From contig JBCFYV010000012.1 of the NCBI GenBank assembly GCA_039000515.1, positions 113,649,126-113,713,125 on the forward strand: 64,000 nucleotides of DNA, written 5' to 3'. The notes below the pieces were generated by a model. It saw nothing but the letters and a program-made list of their open reading frames with translations. It was not told where the DNA came from and ran no database searches. Of the stretch, positions 54,489-64,000 are shown piece after piece. The position numbers were made by a program, and so were the translations under genes. How positions within the stretch are numbered: the stretch's first letter is position 1; every line of letters starts with the position of its first letter. The stretch comes from Timema cristinae (lineage: Eukaryota; Arthropoda; Insecta; Phasmatodea; Timematidae).

Positions 54489-55091
54489 GCGGGAGTTAAC
54501 GGCAGTGTTGTTTTTTTAAGATTTTTTTTTTATAGCAAAAAACTTTTTTGACCAAAATAAATCCAGTAATTCTTCAGTAGAAACAAAAAGTTTAGGTTTC
54601 TGTTGAGGGTGTCCTGGAATTTAATAACAAATTTTTATCTTCATTTGGTGTCAGACTTCTGTGCTGGGGTCCGGGTTTAATCCTCAGTCCCGGCACAGAT
54701 TTATCTGATTACCAAACCCTTCCTTCACCTCTGACAAGACGTGTATTAATCACAGCTTGTGAATGTGGGGAATGCCAGGCCTCCACCATGGTTCGGATTC
54801 CACGTTAAACTGTAGGTCCTCCAATTCATCTTACAATCACCCTACCATTACACATTAGCGTAAGTGCGTATAACCCGAACGGGTAGTAAGACGCGGTGCT
54901 AATAATAAAAATGTATCTTCATTTAAAAAGTTTCTCATCTAATGCCTCTATGGTCATGATAGATATTCAACAACTGTTGATATTACCGCGTGAAGAAAAT
55001 TAAACTTTTCAGTTTCTACTGAAGCCAAATTTTATTTTATTTTGGCCAAAATTATTGCCATTAACTGGTGTTTCCTACAATCCCACCTTAA
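54489..55091. mobile_element. TTAA-type foldback element split by SINE-A
   Basis: Left end near 'gcgggagttaacggcagtg', right end 'ctacaatcccacc' followed by TTAA at 55088-55091. The interior 'tttatcttcattt', 'gatagatattcaacaactgt' and 'accgcgtgaagaaaattaaa' match 12989-13377. The left TTAA is eroded. Confidence 0.68.
54647..54913 (+). mobile_element. SINE-A copy, 5' truncated, inside a TTAA element
   Basis: Starts at 'ggtgtcagacttctgtgctg' (about 20 bases of head missing), 3' end intact, TAA tail. Perfect 11-bp TSD TATCTTCATTT (54636-54646, 54914-54924). Confidence 0.9.
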
Positions 55092-55224
55092 GGTCATTCG
55101 ATAGTGAGAATTATTAAGATTTGTTAAGTCTATAAGATCGGCAGGTAATTTAACATGGATAGGGGATTATTTTGTAAAATATGGCAAGTAGCAATGTATC
55201 AGCCCCTTTGAGCAACGTTAACCA

Positions 55225-55490
55225 ACACGTTTCGGTGGCCGCATGGTCTAAGACGCTACCCTCGCAATAGACTAGACTGCCGAAGAATGGAGATCAGGGT
55301 TCGATCCCGGTCGGGTTATTGGGAGTGTTTTTCCTTAATGGTTTTCCAATCTCCCTCCACGCAAACGGATGTAAAATTCTTCTAAATTCAACCCTCTTGG
55401 CCCCTAACAAGTTAGTGTAATTAGTATGGGCGTATAACTCGTTAACCCGAATGAGTAGTAAAATGCGATGGTAGAAAAAAAAATATAATG
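55225..55490 (+). mobile_element. SINE-C full copy
   Basis: Head 'ttcggtggccgcatggtcta', box B 'gggttcgatcccgg', middle 'ctccctccacgcaaacggat', 3' end 'cccgaatgagtagtaaaatg' (with a partial duplication 'taactcgttaac'). Confidence 0.8.
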
Positions 55491-55838
55491 GCCAGGTAAG
55501 TAAGCCGAAGTCCTCTTTACCCTGGGTGTGTTATTAGTTGGGATTATCTGACCCTATGGTTCGGCCTGGCATATAGTAAGCTGTGTTGTCTCTAAAATAG
55601 GTATAGTCAAAACAAGAAATATCCTGAAATATACATTTCAAATAAATATTTTCAATCATCAATTCGGACGCATTAATAAAATTAACGATCATCGTTAGAC
55701 TAAAACCAAATTAATTCTAAATAACAACGATATGTACTACAAAATTAGATAAAAGAAAATTGTCATAGTATAAAAAATAAGAGTTTTTATACATGATTTA
55801 AAATGATGTAAATTTTACCAAGTTTAAACTTCTCATGT
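55491..55838. other. Unassigned AT-rich DNA
   Basis: Nothing recognised. Confidence 0.5.
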
Positions 55839-56133
55839 AGGTGACCAGGCGGTCAGGGTAAGGTGTCGGACTTCTGTGTTGGTGGTCTGGTTTTCAATCC
55901 TTGGTCCCGGCACAGATGTATCTGATTGTCAAACCCTTAATTCACCTTTGACAAGACGTGTATTAATCACAACTTGTGAATGTGTGGAATGCCAGACCTC
56001 CACCGTGGTTCGGATCCCATGTTAAACTGTAGGTCCTCCATTTTCATCTCTCAATCACCCTACCATTACACATTAGCGTAAGTGTGTATAACCCGAACGG
56101 GTAGTAAGACGCGCTGCTAATAATAATAATATA
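55839..56133 (+). mobile_element. SINE-A full copy
   Basis: Head 'gtgaccaggcggtcagggta', box-B-like 'ggttttcaatccttgg', 3' end 'ataacccgaacgggtagtaa', TAA tail. More diverged in the head than other SINE-A copies. Confidence 0.85.
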
Positions 56134-56409
56134 CTGCTTATACATTTAAAATAATTTTCTTTTACATATTATAAATATTTCAATGTGTACAACTCATATG
56201 AATGTCTATTTGTACTAAATTTCAGCTCCATAAATTAATTGCTTCACCTTAAAAAAATGGTACACAAAAACATAAACTAGCAAGTATGACTCTTTATAAC
56301 TCGGGAACTGTAATGATTTGAAATAATTGAATAAATATCTATACCTTATAAGTATACACTTGAAGTTCACCAGGGATTCTTCTGAAAAATTCACCGGTGA
56401 ATTGTAATT
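56134..56409. other. Unassigned AT-rich DNA
   Basis: Nothing recognised. Confidence 0.5.
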
Positions 56410-56775
56410 TTGTATCACCAGTGTACATGGACAATCTGGCCGTCGATCAGTAAATCATCCACATCTCTTCCGTCCGCGCTTAACCGTGGAATCCTCAGGG
56501 GTCTTTTTACCGTCGCTATCCATCAAACACAATTTGCCCGCCATTGTATAGACCACCAGATCGCTCCCACACTCCTTTATTTCTGCGTTCTGCCGCCACC
56601 CCCCCCTCCCACCCGTTGCCCCATAGCGCGCCATAACATAGAAAACACGGGCGTCGTGTCAACAAGGTTCAAAGGTGGCACTGGCCATTTTGAACGGTGG
56701 AAGGTACAAACAAGCCAAACCTCTCGTTTCGAGCCACCGAGACAAGCTTTTGGCACAGCAACAAAGCTTTAAAAG
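56410..56775. other. GC-richer island, possible exon or promoter
   Basis: The only stretch in this part with balanced base composition and many CpGs. The plus strand has a 120-codon frame but starts with TTG and contains a proline run. The minus strand has a small ATG frame (56544 down to 56455) starting MAGKLCLMDS with lysine/arginine-rich 'VKRGRKRCG'. Neither matches a family I know. It could be a first exon and promoter or chance. Confidence 0.25.
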
Positions 56776-57107
56776 CTGTGACGTGAAAAAACATCACTTT
56801 ATTTACTTACTTTATCAAACGCGTTGTTAACAGATTCAAACAAATTTGCTTACACGACTTTTTCATTACCTTAACAAAGTGGCTAAAAAAAATGTTCGGA
56901 CCACCACCCCCTTATTTCCATAAAGTCATTCCCAAAGAACCTCCCACCCCTCCCCTTCCCTATAAAAAGCATTATCGAGAATAACAGTTGGCAAGATAAA
57001 CCAAGGAAGAAAATAGCACAATTACATTCAATACAGTAACATGTAATGGCACATTTACTCAAAATAAAATTAAAGCTATTTAAGTTTTAATTAAATTGAA
57101 CAACATT
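56776..57107. other. Unassigned DNA
   Basis: C-rich short tracts near 56905-56960. Nothing else seen. Confidence 0.5.
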
Positions 57108-57355
57108 TGAACCCACTTTGGTGGGCGCATGGTCTAAGACGCTACTCACGCAATATACTAGAATGCCGATTACGGGAGATCGGGGTTTAAATGGGTGTAC
57201 TGAGATTGGTTTTCCCCTAAAGAGTTTTACACTCTCCCTCCACGCAAATGTGGGTACAATTCCTTTAATTATAACCTTCCTAATACCTAAAACCACCAGC
57301 GGAATTATTTCATCAGCGTGTAACTTGGACGCGTGGTAAGACGCGGTGCTAGAAA
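57108..57355 (+). mobile_element. SINE-C full copy
   Basis: Head 'ttggtgggcgcatggtctaa', middle 'ctccctccacgcaaatgtgg', 3' end 'gcgtggtaagacgcggtgct'. Frames on both strands here are its translations. Confidence 0.8.
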
Positions 57356-57570
57356 AAATACATTTAAAAATTGTATCCACTGATTCCAGCTTTTAAAAGT
57401 TTGATAAGTTACATAATTTAATGAACAATATAATAATGTGTGTCTGTGCTACATCACTCGTAGACCAGTTTGTGGTAAGATCAGCCCGTACTAACGTACC
57501 GTTGTCCAGGGGACGCCCGAATGTACTAGTCGTACATCCTTTCCGTGGAGGCTCTTTCCATGTCACTATG

Positions 57571-57741
57571 AGATGAGGTGATGGTGATAATGAGTATGAG
57601 GGTGATAGTGAGTATGAGAGTGATGGTGAGTATGATGGTGATAGTGAGTTGAGGGGAATGAGTGAGGTGATGTGAGTATGATGGTGATAGTGAGTATGAG
57701 AGTGAGTGAGTATGAGGGTGATAGTGAGTATGAGGGTACAG
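57571..57741. repeat. 18-bp minisatellite (GATAGTGAGTATGAGGGT type)
   Basis: GTGATAGTGAGTATGAGG-type units repeat about nine times with ggt/agt and gat/gag alternation. The His/Ser/Thr/Leu-rich minus frame is the repeat translated. Confidence 0.9.
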
Positions 57742-58094
57742 AACCAGTGGAAAGATTAAACCTAACATAAGCCTAACCAACCAAACCCTGGTGACTGGGT
57801 AATTCCCCACGATACTAGCCGGAATCTCTACCACGGGGCTGGTTACTCAACAGTGAAGTAGTAACTTCTTCAGTATATTATTAATACGATGGCTAAGATT
57901 GATGAAGCGATAACAGTTTATCAATGTCTAGTCACTTAGCAGAAGTCTAAGAACAACCCTTTCAGAAACCACCCTGGCCGCCTCCTTACCTCTTGGAGCC
58001 ATCCTAGGGATCCTATCATCCCTTAGGGGGTTGTACAGCCCTCTTTGAGAACCACCGCCAACACTTTCATCCACGAGCAAATTAAAAGAATAGC
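57742..58094. other. Unassigned DNA
   Basis: Nothing recognised. Confidence 0.5.
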
Positions 58095-58800
58095 CCACGC
58101 CAGTGGCCGCATGGTCTAAGGCAGTGTGGTCCAACAAGCGGTCCGTGAGTCAAATGTGGCTCGCGCTCACTGAAGATATGCTTATCACAGTATCTCGGAG
58201 GAAAAACTGAAGAGAAACGTTCGGTGGCAGATGTGAGACAAATAATGATTCAAATAAAATTATTTTTTTTAAAAAGTTATGATTACATTTTATTATTCAT
58301 GTATTTGATTCAATAAGAGATGTATAAATATTTATAGTGGTTAGTTGTTTTATGAAAGTGTGCATATTTCATAAAACAGGTTTGGAGATTAATACACCTT
58401 TTTTTTTGCATTAAAATTTGAAAAATTCTACCAACCACAAATACAATTCATATACGAGTATAAGTATTGAGAATAATTGTTTTTTGTAGGCCTATATTAA
58501 GTTTATGGGATTACTAATTAGCCTATATTTTCGGCCCACAGTGCAAAATGATTATAAATATTTGGCTCTTGGGATGGAAAAAACGTTGGACCACCTTTAT
58601 GTTAGATTAGCCTGATGATAGGGAGATCGAGGTTCGATTCCCAGTCGGTTGTTTTTCCTAAATAGTTTACCACTCTACTTCCACGCAAATGTGGGTAGAT
58701 TACATATAAAATGCTTCCTTCCTCATCCCTACCCCGTTAAAGTAATTACCATAATTATCTGCGTACAACCTGAACAGGTAGTAAGACGCGATGATAAAAG
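58095..58800 (+). mobile_element. SINE-C copy split by a ~470-bp insertion
   Basis: The head 'cagtggccgcatggtctaag' stops at 58121 and the copy resumes at about 58600 ('gttagattagcctgatgata', box B 'ggttcgattcccag', 3' end 'aacctgaacaggtagtaaga'). Confidence 0.75.
58122..58595. mobile_element. Probable non-autonomous hAT insertion in SINE-C
   Basis: The left end is 'cagtgtggtccaacaagcgg'. The right end is 'cgttggaccacc', giving a GGTGGTCCAAC / GTGTGGTCCAAC inverted pair. The interior has 'tgtggctcgcgctcactg' near the left. It interrupts a SINE-C exactly between recognisable halves, though a few SINE bases are missing and no 8-bp TSD survives. Confidence 0.55.
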
Positions 58801-58867
58801 AAGATTAATAAAAAAACTGTTGAATTTTAAATTACACATTTTTTCCAAAAAATATTTTGTTTCTGTA

Positions 58868-59105
58868 TACCATGTATTACTCCCTATTTGGGCTATCTGC
58901 ATATTTACGCTAATTCATTAGGGATGACGAAGGTAGAATTTTATATAAATGTACCCCTGTTTTATTGGAGGGAGAGTGAAGAACCAGTCAGGAATTTAAA
59001 AAAAACTAGCACATCCTGCAAAGATTCAAACTTGGACCTCCCCATCATTGGAACAAAAACCAAACTAAATGAGACCTACGCGTAAGCCCGCACGCTCACC
59101 GATGC
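58868..59105 (-). mobile_element. SINE-C degenerate copy
   Basis: 'tattactccctatttgggct', 'ttggagggagagtgaagaac', 'agattcaaacttggacctcc'. Confidence 0.6.
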
Positions 59106-59756
59106 GTAAAGTATTTTAACAATTCTCATTTTTTTATCTTCTCATTCATCAAATATGTCATGAGAAGAGTAGGGAACATATATGAGTTTGTATAAAAGGT
59201 TTTTAAAATATTATTTTTACCATTCTGTCGACTATAGATCACAATATTCATGACAATCAAACTTAATTAATGATATTTTAATTATCTCTCTCAGAACCCG
59301 TAAACACCCTGGAATAAATACATAATTGAAGGGAGAGTCTTTTAATAGTAGGGGTGAGAAATTATGTTTGAATATTTTAGAAAAATTAACATATTTTATT
59401 TGTCCCATATATATATATATTTTTTAAGTTTCTTTGGCATTGTGCATGTGTTTTTTTAAAACTTTTATCAAGCCGAAAAGATTTGATGATTTTTTTTTCT
59501 CAAATTTAGTAGCTATATAATAAAGCGGTGCAATATTAAAATAGTATTGATGAAATATCCCTCAATTTTAGAGGTCAAGATTCGAAGTTTTATGTCAAAT
59601 ATCTTCATAAATACCAAGAAGGGGTTCATATATTTTAGTTTTCTTTGAATGTTTTTCGTTTTTTAAAGTTTCGGTCGTTTTGTTTGGGTGGCCATTAAAT
59701 TTATGGTTTTATATGTGCCCTTAATTTTGAGTGTTAGGGCGTTAATTCCACCTCCG
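59106..59756. other. Unassigned AT-rich DNA
   Basis: Nothing recognised. Confidence 0.5.
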
Positions 59757-59985
59757 TAACACGGGTCTTACCACCCATCAGGACTTTCCACAAATATAAA
59801 TTAATGATGTAACGATGAGTAGAGTAGAATTTGAGAAGAACTGTATTCGGGCTCGCGTGGTAAACCATTTAAGAACAAAAAAAAACTTCAGTGCTACAAA
59901 CTGGGATTCAAACTTTGACCTTTGCTTATCCGTGAGATCAGACTAATATAAACTGATAGCTTTATCTGCATGATCAACAAAGCCA
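59757..59985 (-). mobile_element. SINE-C degenerate copy
   Basis: 'cgggtcttaccacccatcag', 'gggattcaaactttgacctt' and worn head. Confidence 0.5.
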
Positions 59986-59987
59986 GT

Positions 59988-60226
59988 GTGTTCATAACCA
60001 TTATATATATATATATAATATAATACTCCTAAATACAATATATATAATATATATATATATTGTATTTAGGAGTATGTATATAATGTATATATATATAACT
60101 CCTAAAACAGTATATATATATATTATAAGTATATATATATTTATATAATAATATAACTCCTAAATACAGTATATATAAAATAAATATATAGTTTATGGTA
60201 TATACGTAATAGTAATTATGAACACC
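59988..60226. repeat. AT-rich nested palindrome, possible miniature element
   Basis: (TA)n blocks punctuated by 'actcctaaatacagtatata' words in both orientations. 60023-60075 is a near-perfect 53-base palindrome. The outer edges 'gtgttcataaccattat' and, on minus, 'gtgttcataattactat' are inverted repeats, so the whole block may be one foldback element. Confidence 0.6.
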
Positions 60227-60348
60227 CCCATACTGGCATATATATAATATATCTAATATAAATTATGTATATATATATATACTTATAGGCTATATTGTAT
60301 GTACTGTACACCAGTGTGAGTGCATGTGTGTTTTTTCTTACTTTTTTA
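60227..60348. repeat. AT-rich simple sequence
   Basis: (TA)n tracts at about 60238-60250 and 60267-60282. Confidence 0.8.
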
Positions 60349-60595
60349 TCCCCATCTCTTACTACCTGTTCAGTTTATACCTATGTATGATAATTACTCT
60401 AATGGAGTAGGGATGAGGAAGGAAGCGTTTTAGGGGTTATCTACCTCCAAAATGCGTGGAAAGAGAGTGTGAAACCATTTAGTAAAGTCAACATTCAGTA
60501 GACCCAACCGGTATTCGAACACCGATCTTACCGTCATCAGCAGGCCAGTTTAACATAAGAGTGACACCTCGGACCATTCGGCCACCCAAGCGGGT
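60349..60595 (-). mobile_element. SINE-C full copy
   Basis: Reversed 3' end 'atctcttactacctgttcag', 'aatgcgtggaaagagagtgt', box B 'ggtattcgaacaccg', head 'accattcggccacccaagcg'. Confidence 0.75.
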
Positions 60596-60669
60596 TATTT
60601 GGAAGTGTTCATGATTATTGTAGACCTAAAAATATACAGATAGCTTTTGTATAAAATGATTATATGAAC

Positions 60670-60905
60670 ACACCCGCCCGCACTAATGGCCATACAGAAA
60701 AAGGTGTCAGTATCGTCTTGTCTGGTCTAAAGGTGACGGGAAGGTCAAAGTTTGACTCTCAGGTGGTTGTTGTTGTTGTTGAACTGAATTGTTTTCCCTA
60801 AATAGTTTCTCAATCTTTCTCCGCGCGAATGCGGGTACATTCCTTATCGCTATCTCATTAGTGTGAATATGCCGATAACCCAGACGGTCAGTAAGACGTG
60901 GATCA
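60670..60905 (+). mobile_element. SINE-C copy with GTT repeat
   Basis: Head 'cactaatggccatacagaaa', box-B-like 'aagtttgactctc', a (GTT)5 tract inside, 'tttctccgcgcgaatgcggg', 3' end 'cagacggtcagtaagacgtg'. Confidence 0.65.
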
Positions 60906-61004
60906 CGGATGCGGGAATAACATTCAAACACATACACTTAGAACACAATTTAGTTGATTTAATTTTAAATAATATATCTCATGTCTCGTGGCGATTTAAT
61001 TCTA

Positions 61005-61260
61005 AGACTATACTTCATCGGGATTCGAACCAGAGTCTTGTCAAAAAGCACGCGTCCTGATGCTTTCAGTCGTGTCCCTGGTTTGCTGTACCTATGGTTA
61101 GCCTCCCTGACCACTCGATAGCGTGTGGATATCGCCTCCTCCTCCCCCCCCCCCCCCCTTTTCACGCAACTGCATCGACCCGGGACGGCGCCTGCATTTT
61201 GAAACGCCGTGACGTCATGATGTGACGTCAGCGTGCGATGTAGGCGTGTCGTAAACAAAA
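61005..61260. promoter_or_regulatory. tRNA-like scrap and paired CRE octamers
   Basis: 'cgggattcgaaccagagtc' is a reversed box-B type motif (61018-61040). Two TGACGTCA octamers lie 13 bases apart (61210-61217, 61223-61230) in a GC-richer segment ('gggacggcgcctgcat'). The known CREB/ATF core is clear. Whether it acts as a promoter is unknown. Confidence 0.35.
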
Positions 61261-61295
61261 TGATCAACTATGTATCTTCTAAATCAGTTTATTTT

Positions 61296-61345
61296 AGCAT
61301 CACGTCTTACTACCTGCTCGGGCTATTACTTTTGTTATTATTATT
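61296..61345 (-). mobile_element. SINE 3'-end fragment
   Basis: 'atcacgtcttactacctgct' + 'cgggctatta' and a (TTA)n-like run. The rest of the SINE is missing. Confidence 0.6.
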
Positions 61346-61761
61346 ATTAGGTTGTTACCATGAGGTCCATATAGGTGGTGGTTTTAGTAGGAAGTGGGTG
61401 GAGCTAAATTTCCGATAGGGCGCCTCCACAGGTGGCGGATAGGGGGGTAGATCACCCCCACTGGGACTTCTACCTATCTGGGGACTATTAGATTCAGAGG
61501 GTGGCGGGACACCCAGCGGGGTAGGTTACTAGGGGCATAAAATACCCGGGGTGGACCAAACTAGTGGGAAAGAAAATTATAAAGTAGAAATTTGGGACAA
61601 CTCGTTTAAGTGTTATTTTCCATACTCAAATATTGTAGAATTAGACAAATAAATTGAAGTAGACAAGGCAATGTTAGTAGAAATAGGTCCTGAATTACAT
61701 ATTAGGTATCAGGACATGTATGTAAGGTTAAAACCTAAATTATACTTTACCTGTTCAGTAT
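61346..61761. other. GC-rich, hairpin-prone unknown segment
   Basis: Contains 'cgcctccacaggtggcg', a compact stem-loop, then 'gtagatcacccccactggg' and 'cttctacctatctgggg', which can pair with nearby 'ggataggggggtag'. It lies between a SINE 3' end and a SINE head. It may be a transposon untranslated region; I cannot name it. Confidence 0.35.
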
Positions 61762-61828
61762 ATAGTCATCGGAGGTCTAGTATATTAAGAGAGTGATGCC
61801 TTAGACCATGCGGCCACCAAAGCAGGTA
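61762..61828 (-). mobile_element. SINE-C head fragment
   Basis: 'gtcatcggaggtctagtata' and 'ttagaccatgcggccaccaa'. Confidence 0.65.
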
Positions 61829-61919
61829 AAATAGGAGATAAAAGAGAGGTGGATCGATAAAGTTTAAAAAAAAATCTGATTTCTATCACAGTGGTGGCGT
61901 GCCCAGACCAAAGTGAATC

Positions 61920-62125
61920 AGAAAAACAATCTCACTCTACCAGATTTTCCAGTTCAAATCCGACCGACTACTGTCGACTGTTTTTTATTCAATTGATTCC
62001 CAGCAGGAGCCTAAATAATGATCATTGATGTAATTAGGGATTCTTCTTGCACAGTGATAATTTAACGACCTGGGGACTCTGTGCTGGTCTGTTTCTACAA
62101 TAAGTTTCTTTACTACTGTAGATTC
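61920..62125 (+). mobile_element. SINE-D-like degenerate copy
   Basis: 'ccagttcaaatccgaccga' (box-B-like) and 'cacagtgataatttaacgac' + 'ctggggactctgtgctgg' resemble SINE-D's head and middle. Confidence 0.45.
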
Positions 62126-62144
62126 GCACGTTCAACAAAAACAA

Positions 62145-62289
62145 GGGAATGCCAGGCCTCCACCGTGGTTCGGATTCCACGTTAAACTGTAGGTCCTCCA
62201 TTTCATCTCACAATCACCCTACCATTACACATTAGCGTAAGTGCGTATAACCCGAATGGGTAGTAAGACGCGGTGCTAATAATAATAAT
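62145..62289 (+). mobile_element. SINE-A 3' half with TSD
   Basis: Starts at 'gggaatgccaggcctccacc' and keeps the entire 3' half and TAA tail. Perfect 11-bp TSD AACAAAAACAA (62134-62144, 62290-62300). A 5'-truncated insertion. Confidence 0.88.
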
Positions 62290-62300
62290 AACAAAAACAA

Positions 62301-62544
62301 ACCCAGAGCAAAGCAGAAACATAACCACGTGACGAGCTATAAACCATTCACAATCTCAACCTCGTCGGCGTTGTCCACTCGGCATGGCTTGACATAACTT
62401 CAGCTTAACTTTTTATGCGCGACAACATTACTATGACCCTATCTTACAAGCCGCGCCCAACAAGCTTAGCTTGCTACCTTTCAGGGTAAACGGAATGTGC
62501 ATGACAAATATTTTGGTCACGTGCTAAGAATCCATCCATCCATT
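62301..62544. other. Unassigned DNA
   Basis: Somewhat CpG-rich near 62340-62470. Nothing named. Confidence 0.45.
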
Positions 62545-62830
62545 TACAAGTAGCCAGGATATAGATGAACAAAGTCCGTGGGAGCAAATGTCTATCTAGA
62601 ATTGAAAACAAAGAAAAGGCAATATTGAATTGCAAGTTAATGCTGTCCAGGAGCAAATAATAGAGTGGGTGTTTATACTCGTCAGAGGAAGGAGGAACGT
62701 GTCATCAGCAGATAAACAAGAGGCCTTAGGGTGAACTATTCGTTGACTACCCTCTCTTTCTGTTGGGGTCTAAGTATGATAGTGCTTAGAGTGCTTAGGT
62801 GCGTCAAGTTCAGAAGCGGCCAACTTGAAA
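62545..62830 (+). repeat. R3 dispersed repeat, copy 2
   Basis: 'caaatgtctatctagaattg', 'cagataaacaagaggcc', 'gtgcttaggtgcgtcaagtt' align with 43165-43465. Confidence 0.6.
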
Positions 62831-62933
62831 AATACTTAAAGTTCAGCAAGAAAGTAGCATCATTTTTTTTTTAATATTCCTCCTTCGTGAAGGTTTCATA
62901 CTATTCGATTAGAATTAGTTTAGAATTTTATAA

Positions 62934-63191
<258 letters not shown>

Positions 63192-63204
63192 TAGAATTTT
63201 ATAA

Positions 63205-63575
63205 AATTCACTTCTTTAAGCCCTACTAATTAAACATATTATCCACCTAAGTTTTTGACTCCAAACAGCTGATAGCCAGCCCACAACGTTGGCGTCATGC
63301 GCAAAAACCAAAATCCCCCTCCCCCCTACATTGTCTGTACGGGTAATACAGGCTGGCGTGGTGGCTGTAGCTTGCGAGATACAGAGAGCCAGCGAGGCCG
63401 GCGGGCGCGAGTCCTAGTGACGTCATACCCCCCCATGTCTGCGTGGAATCAATAACCAGGGCATACAGCGGAACTCACGCAGTCTCCCCTTCAACTACCC
63501 CGTACATATAGGCCACCAGCAGTGCAGTTAACAGCTATTGCCAAAAGGTTTTATACCCTGAATTTAAACAGAGTT
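63205..63575. other. Unassigned, GC-richer segment with a CRE octamer
   Basis: 63330-63480 is GC-rich ('gaggccggcgggcgcgagtc') with TGACGTCA at 63418-63425. No gene identified. Confidence 0.4.
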
Positions 63576-63579
63576 TATT

Positions 63580-63760
63580 ATCATAGCGTTAGAACAATCG
63601 ATCAGAAATTCAAATCCCGGTCAGGTGTACTGAGGGTGTTTGTTTTTTAAAATTGTTTTTCTACGTACTATCCCTCCACGGTAGTTTGAGCACTTTTTTA
63701 AAAATTATATTTTCCTCAGTCCTACCCCACTTGTGTGAATGTGCTAATAGCTTACACAAG
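63580..63760 (+). mobile_element. SINE-C copy, head truncated
   Basis: 'gaaattcaaatcccggtcag' (box B), 'ctatccctccacggtag', eroded 3' end. Confidence 0.6.
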
Positions 63761-63960
63761 ATCCGAAGGGAAAAAAAATAGACGGACCCGGTCGCTACGA
63801 GTAATCCAAAATGGTATTTTAAAATATTTAATTTTTGGGAAGAAAGGAATATTTAATCTGCCCTTTCTAAATTGACTGATTTTATTATGAAAGGGGAAAC
63901 CCCAATTTACCCTATAATAAATTGTTCCACGTATCGTAAATAGAAAGATCCCAGTACTAT

Positions 63961-64000
63961 TGGTTCAGTAAACAAAGGCGCTACCAACTGAGCTAAGGTG
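63961..64000 (+). mobile_element. tRNA-like head cut by window end
   Basis: 'ttggttcagtaaacaaaggc' then 'gctaccaactgagctaagg' resembles the SINE-D head. Only 40 bases are visible. Confidence 0.4.

Noticed and set aside
57526..57834. Histidine- and serine-rich protein on the minus strand
   Set aside because: It is the translation of the 18-bp minisatellite.
61430..61560. HDV-like self-cleaving ribozyme
   Set aside because: Stem-loops are present, but I could not place the nested double-pseudoknot or the catalytic C with confidence.

Overview
This is non-coding, repeat-saturated DNA from a large, AT-rich animal genome. It is most likely an invertebrate, plausibly an arthropod, but nothing here fixes the species. 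There are no operons, no ribosome binding sites and no open reading frame over about 120 codons. About 70 tRNA-derived SINE copies and many eukaryote-type DNA transposons are recognisable. I found no host protein gene I can support. The longer open frames are either pieces of transposon proteins or chance frames in repeats.

Names used below. SINE-A, SINE-B and SINE-C are three tRNA-headed SINE families with different heads but nearly the same 3' end (about 35 bp, reading 'gtataacccgaacgggtag' then 'taagacgcggtgct'). SINE-A ends in a (TAA)n tail. SINE-A and SINE-B copies often keep clean target-site duplications (TSDs) and look young. SINE-C copies are numerous and worn. SINE-D, SINE-E and SINE-F are other tRNA-headed families with unrelated bodies. 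R1 is a 0.6-0.9 kb dispersed non-coding repeat with an end hairpin. R2 and R3 are further dispersed repeats. R4 is an LTR-like 0.6 kb repeat. M46a and M46b are two 46-bp minisatellites.

Layout. 0-6 kb: SINEs, an R1 copy, a 390-bp hAT-type miniature element and long G runs. 6.1-8.1 kb: a decayed Mutator-like (MULE) element with a 10-bp TSD and a transposase pseudogene. 10.5-12.1 kb: a decayed hAT element with a perfect 8-bp TSD, terminal repeats and a ZMYM1-like transposase pseudogene. 12.3-13.9 kb: a ~105-bp tandem repeat, a TTAA-flanked miniature element and SINE-E. 14.6-15.2 kb: SINE-A nested in SINE-B. 16.8-18.2 kb: M46a, a LINE reverse-transcriptase scrap and a hAT miniature element. 20.2-21.1 kb: a 160-bp tandem array built of palindromes. 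22.9 kb: a 48-bp SINE insertion. 25.3-28.4 kb: a 37-bp array, a GC-rich segment with CRE motifs and the 2.1-kb M46b array. 29-36 kb: R1 copies, a 309-bp miniature element and the R4 LTR-like block. 39.6 and 48.8 kb: M46a again, inverted relative to 16.8 kb. 43.7-45.6 kb: a mariner-like foldback, a hAT deletion derivative and another TTAA element. 50-55 kb: a second LINE scrap, a long foldback and a TTAA element split by a SINE. 57-64 kb: an 18-bp minisatellite, an AT-rich palindrome and more SINEs.

The window records layered insertions. SINE-A lies inside SINE-B, R1 and a TTAA element, and an LTR-like block lies inside R1. The shared SINE tail implies one common LINE partner that copies all three families. 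The most notable items are the shared-tail SINEs with the 48-bp tail-only insertion, the palindromic 160-bp array, and two 46-bp minisatellites that share a core octamer.
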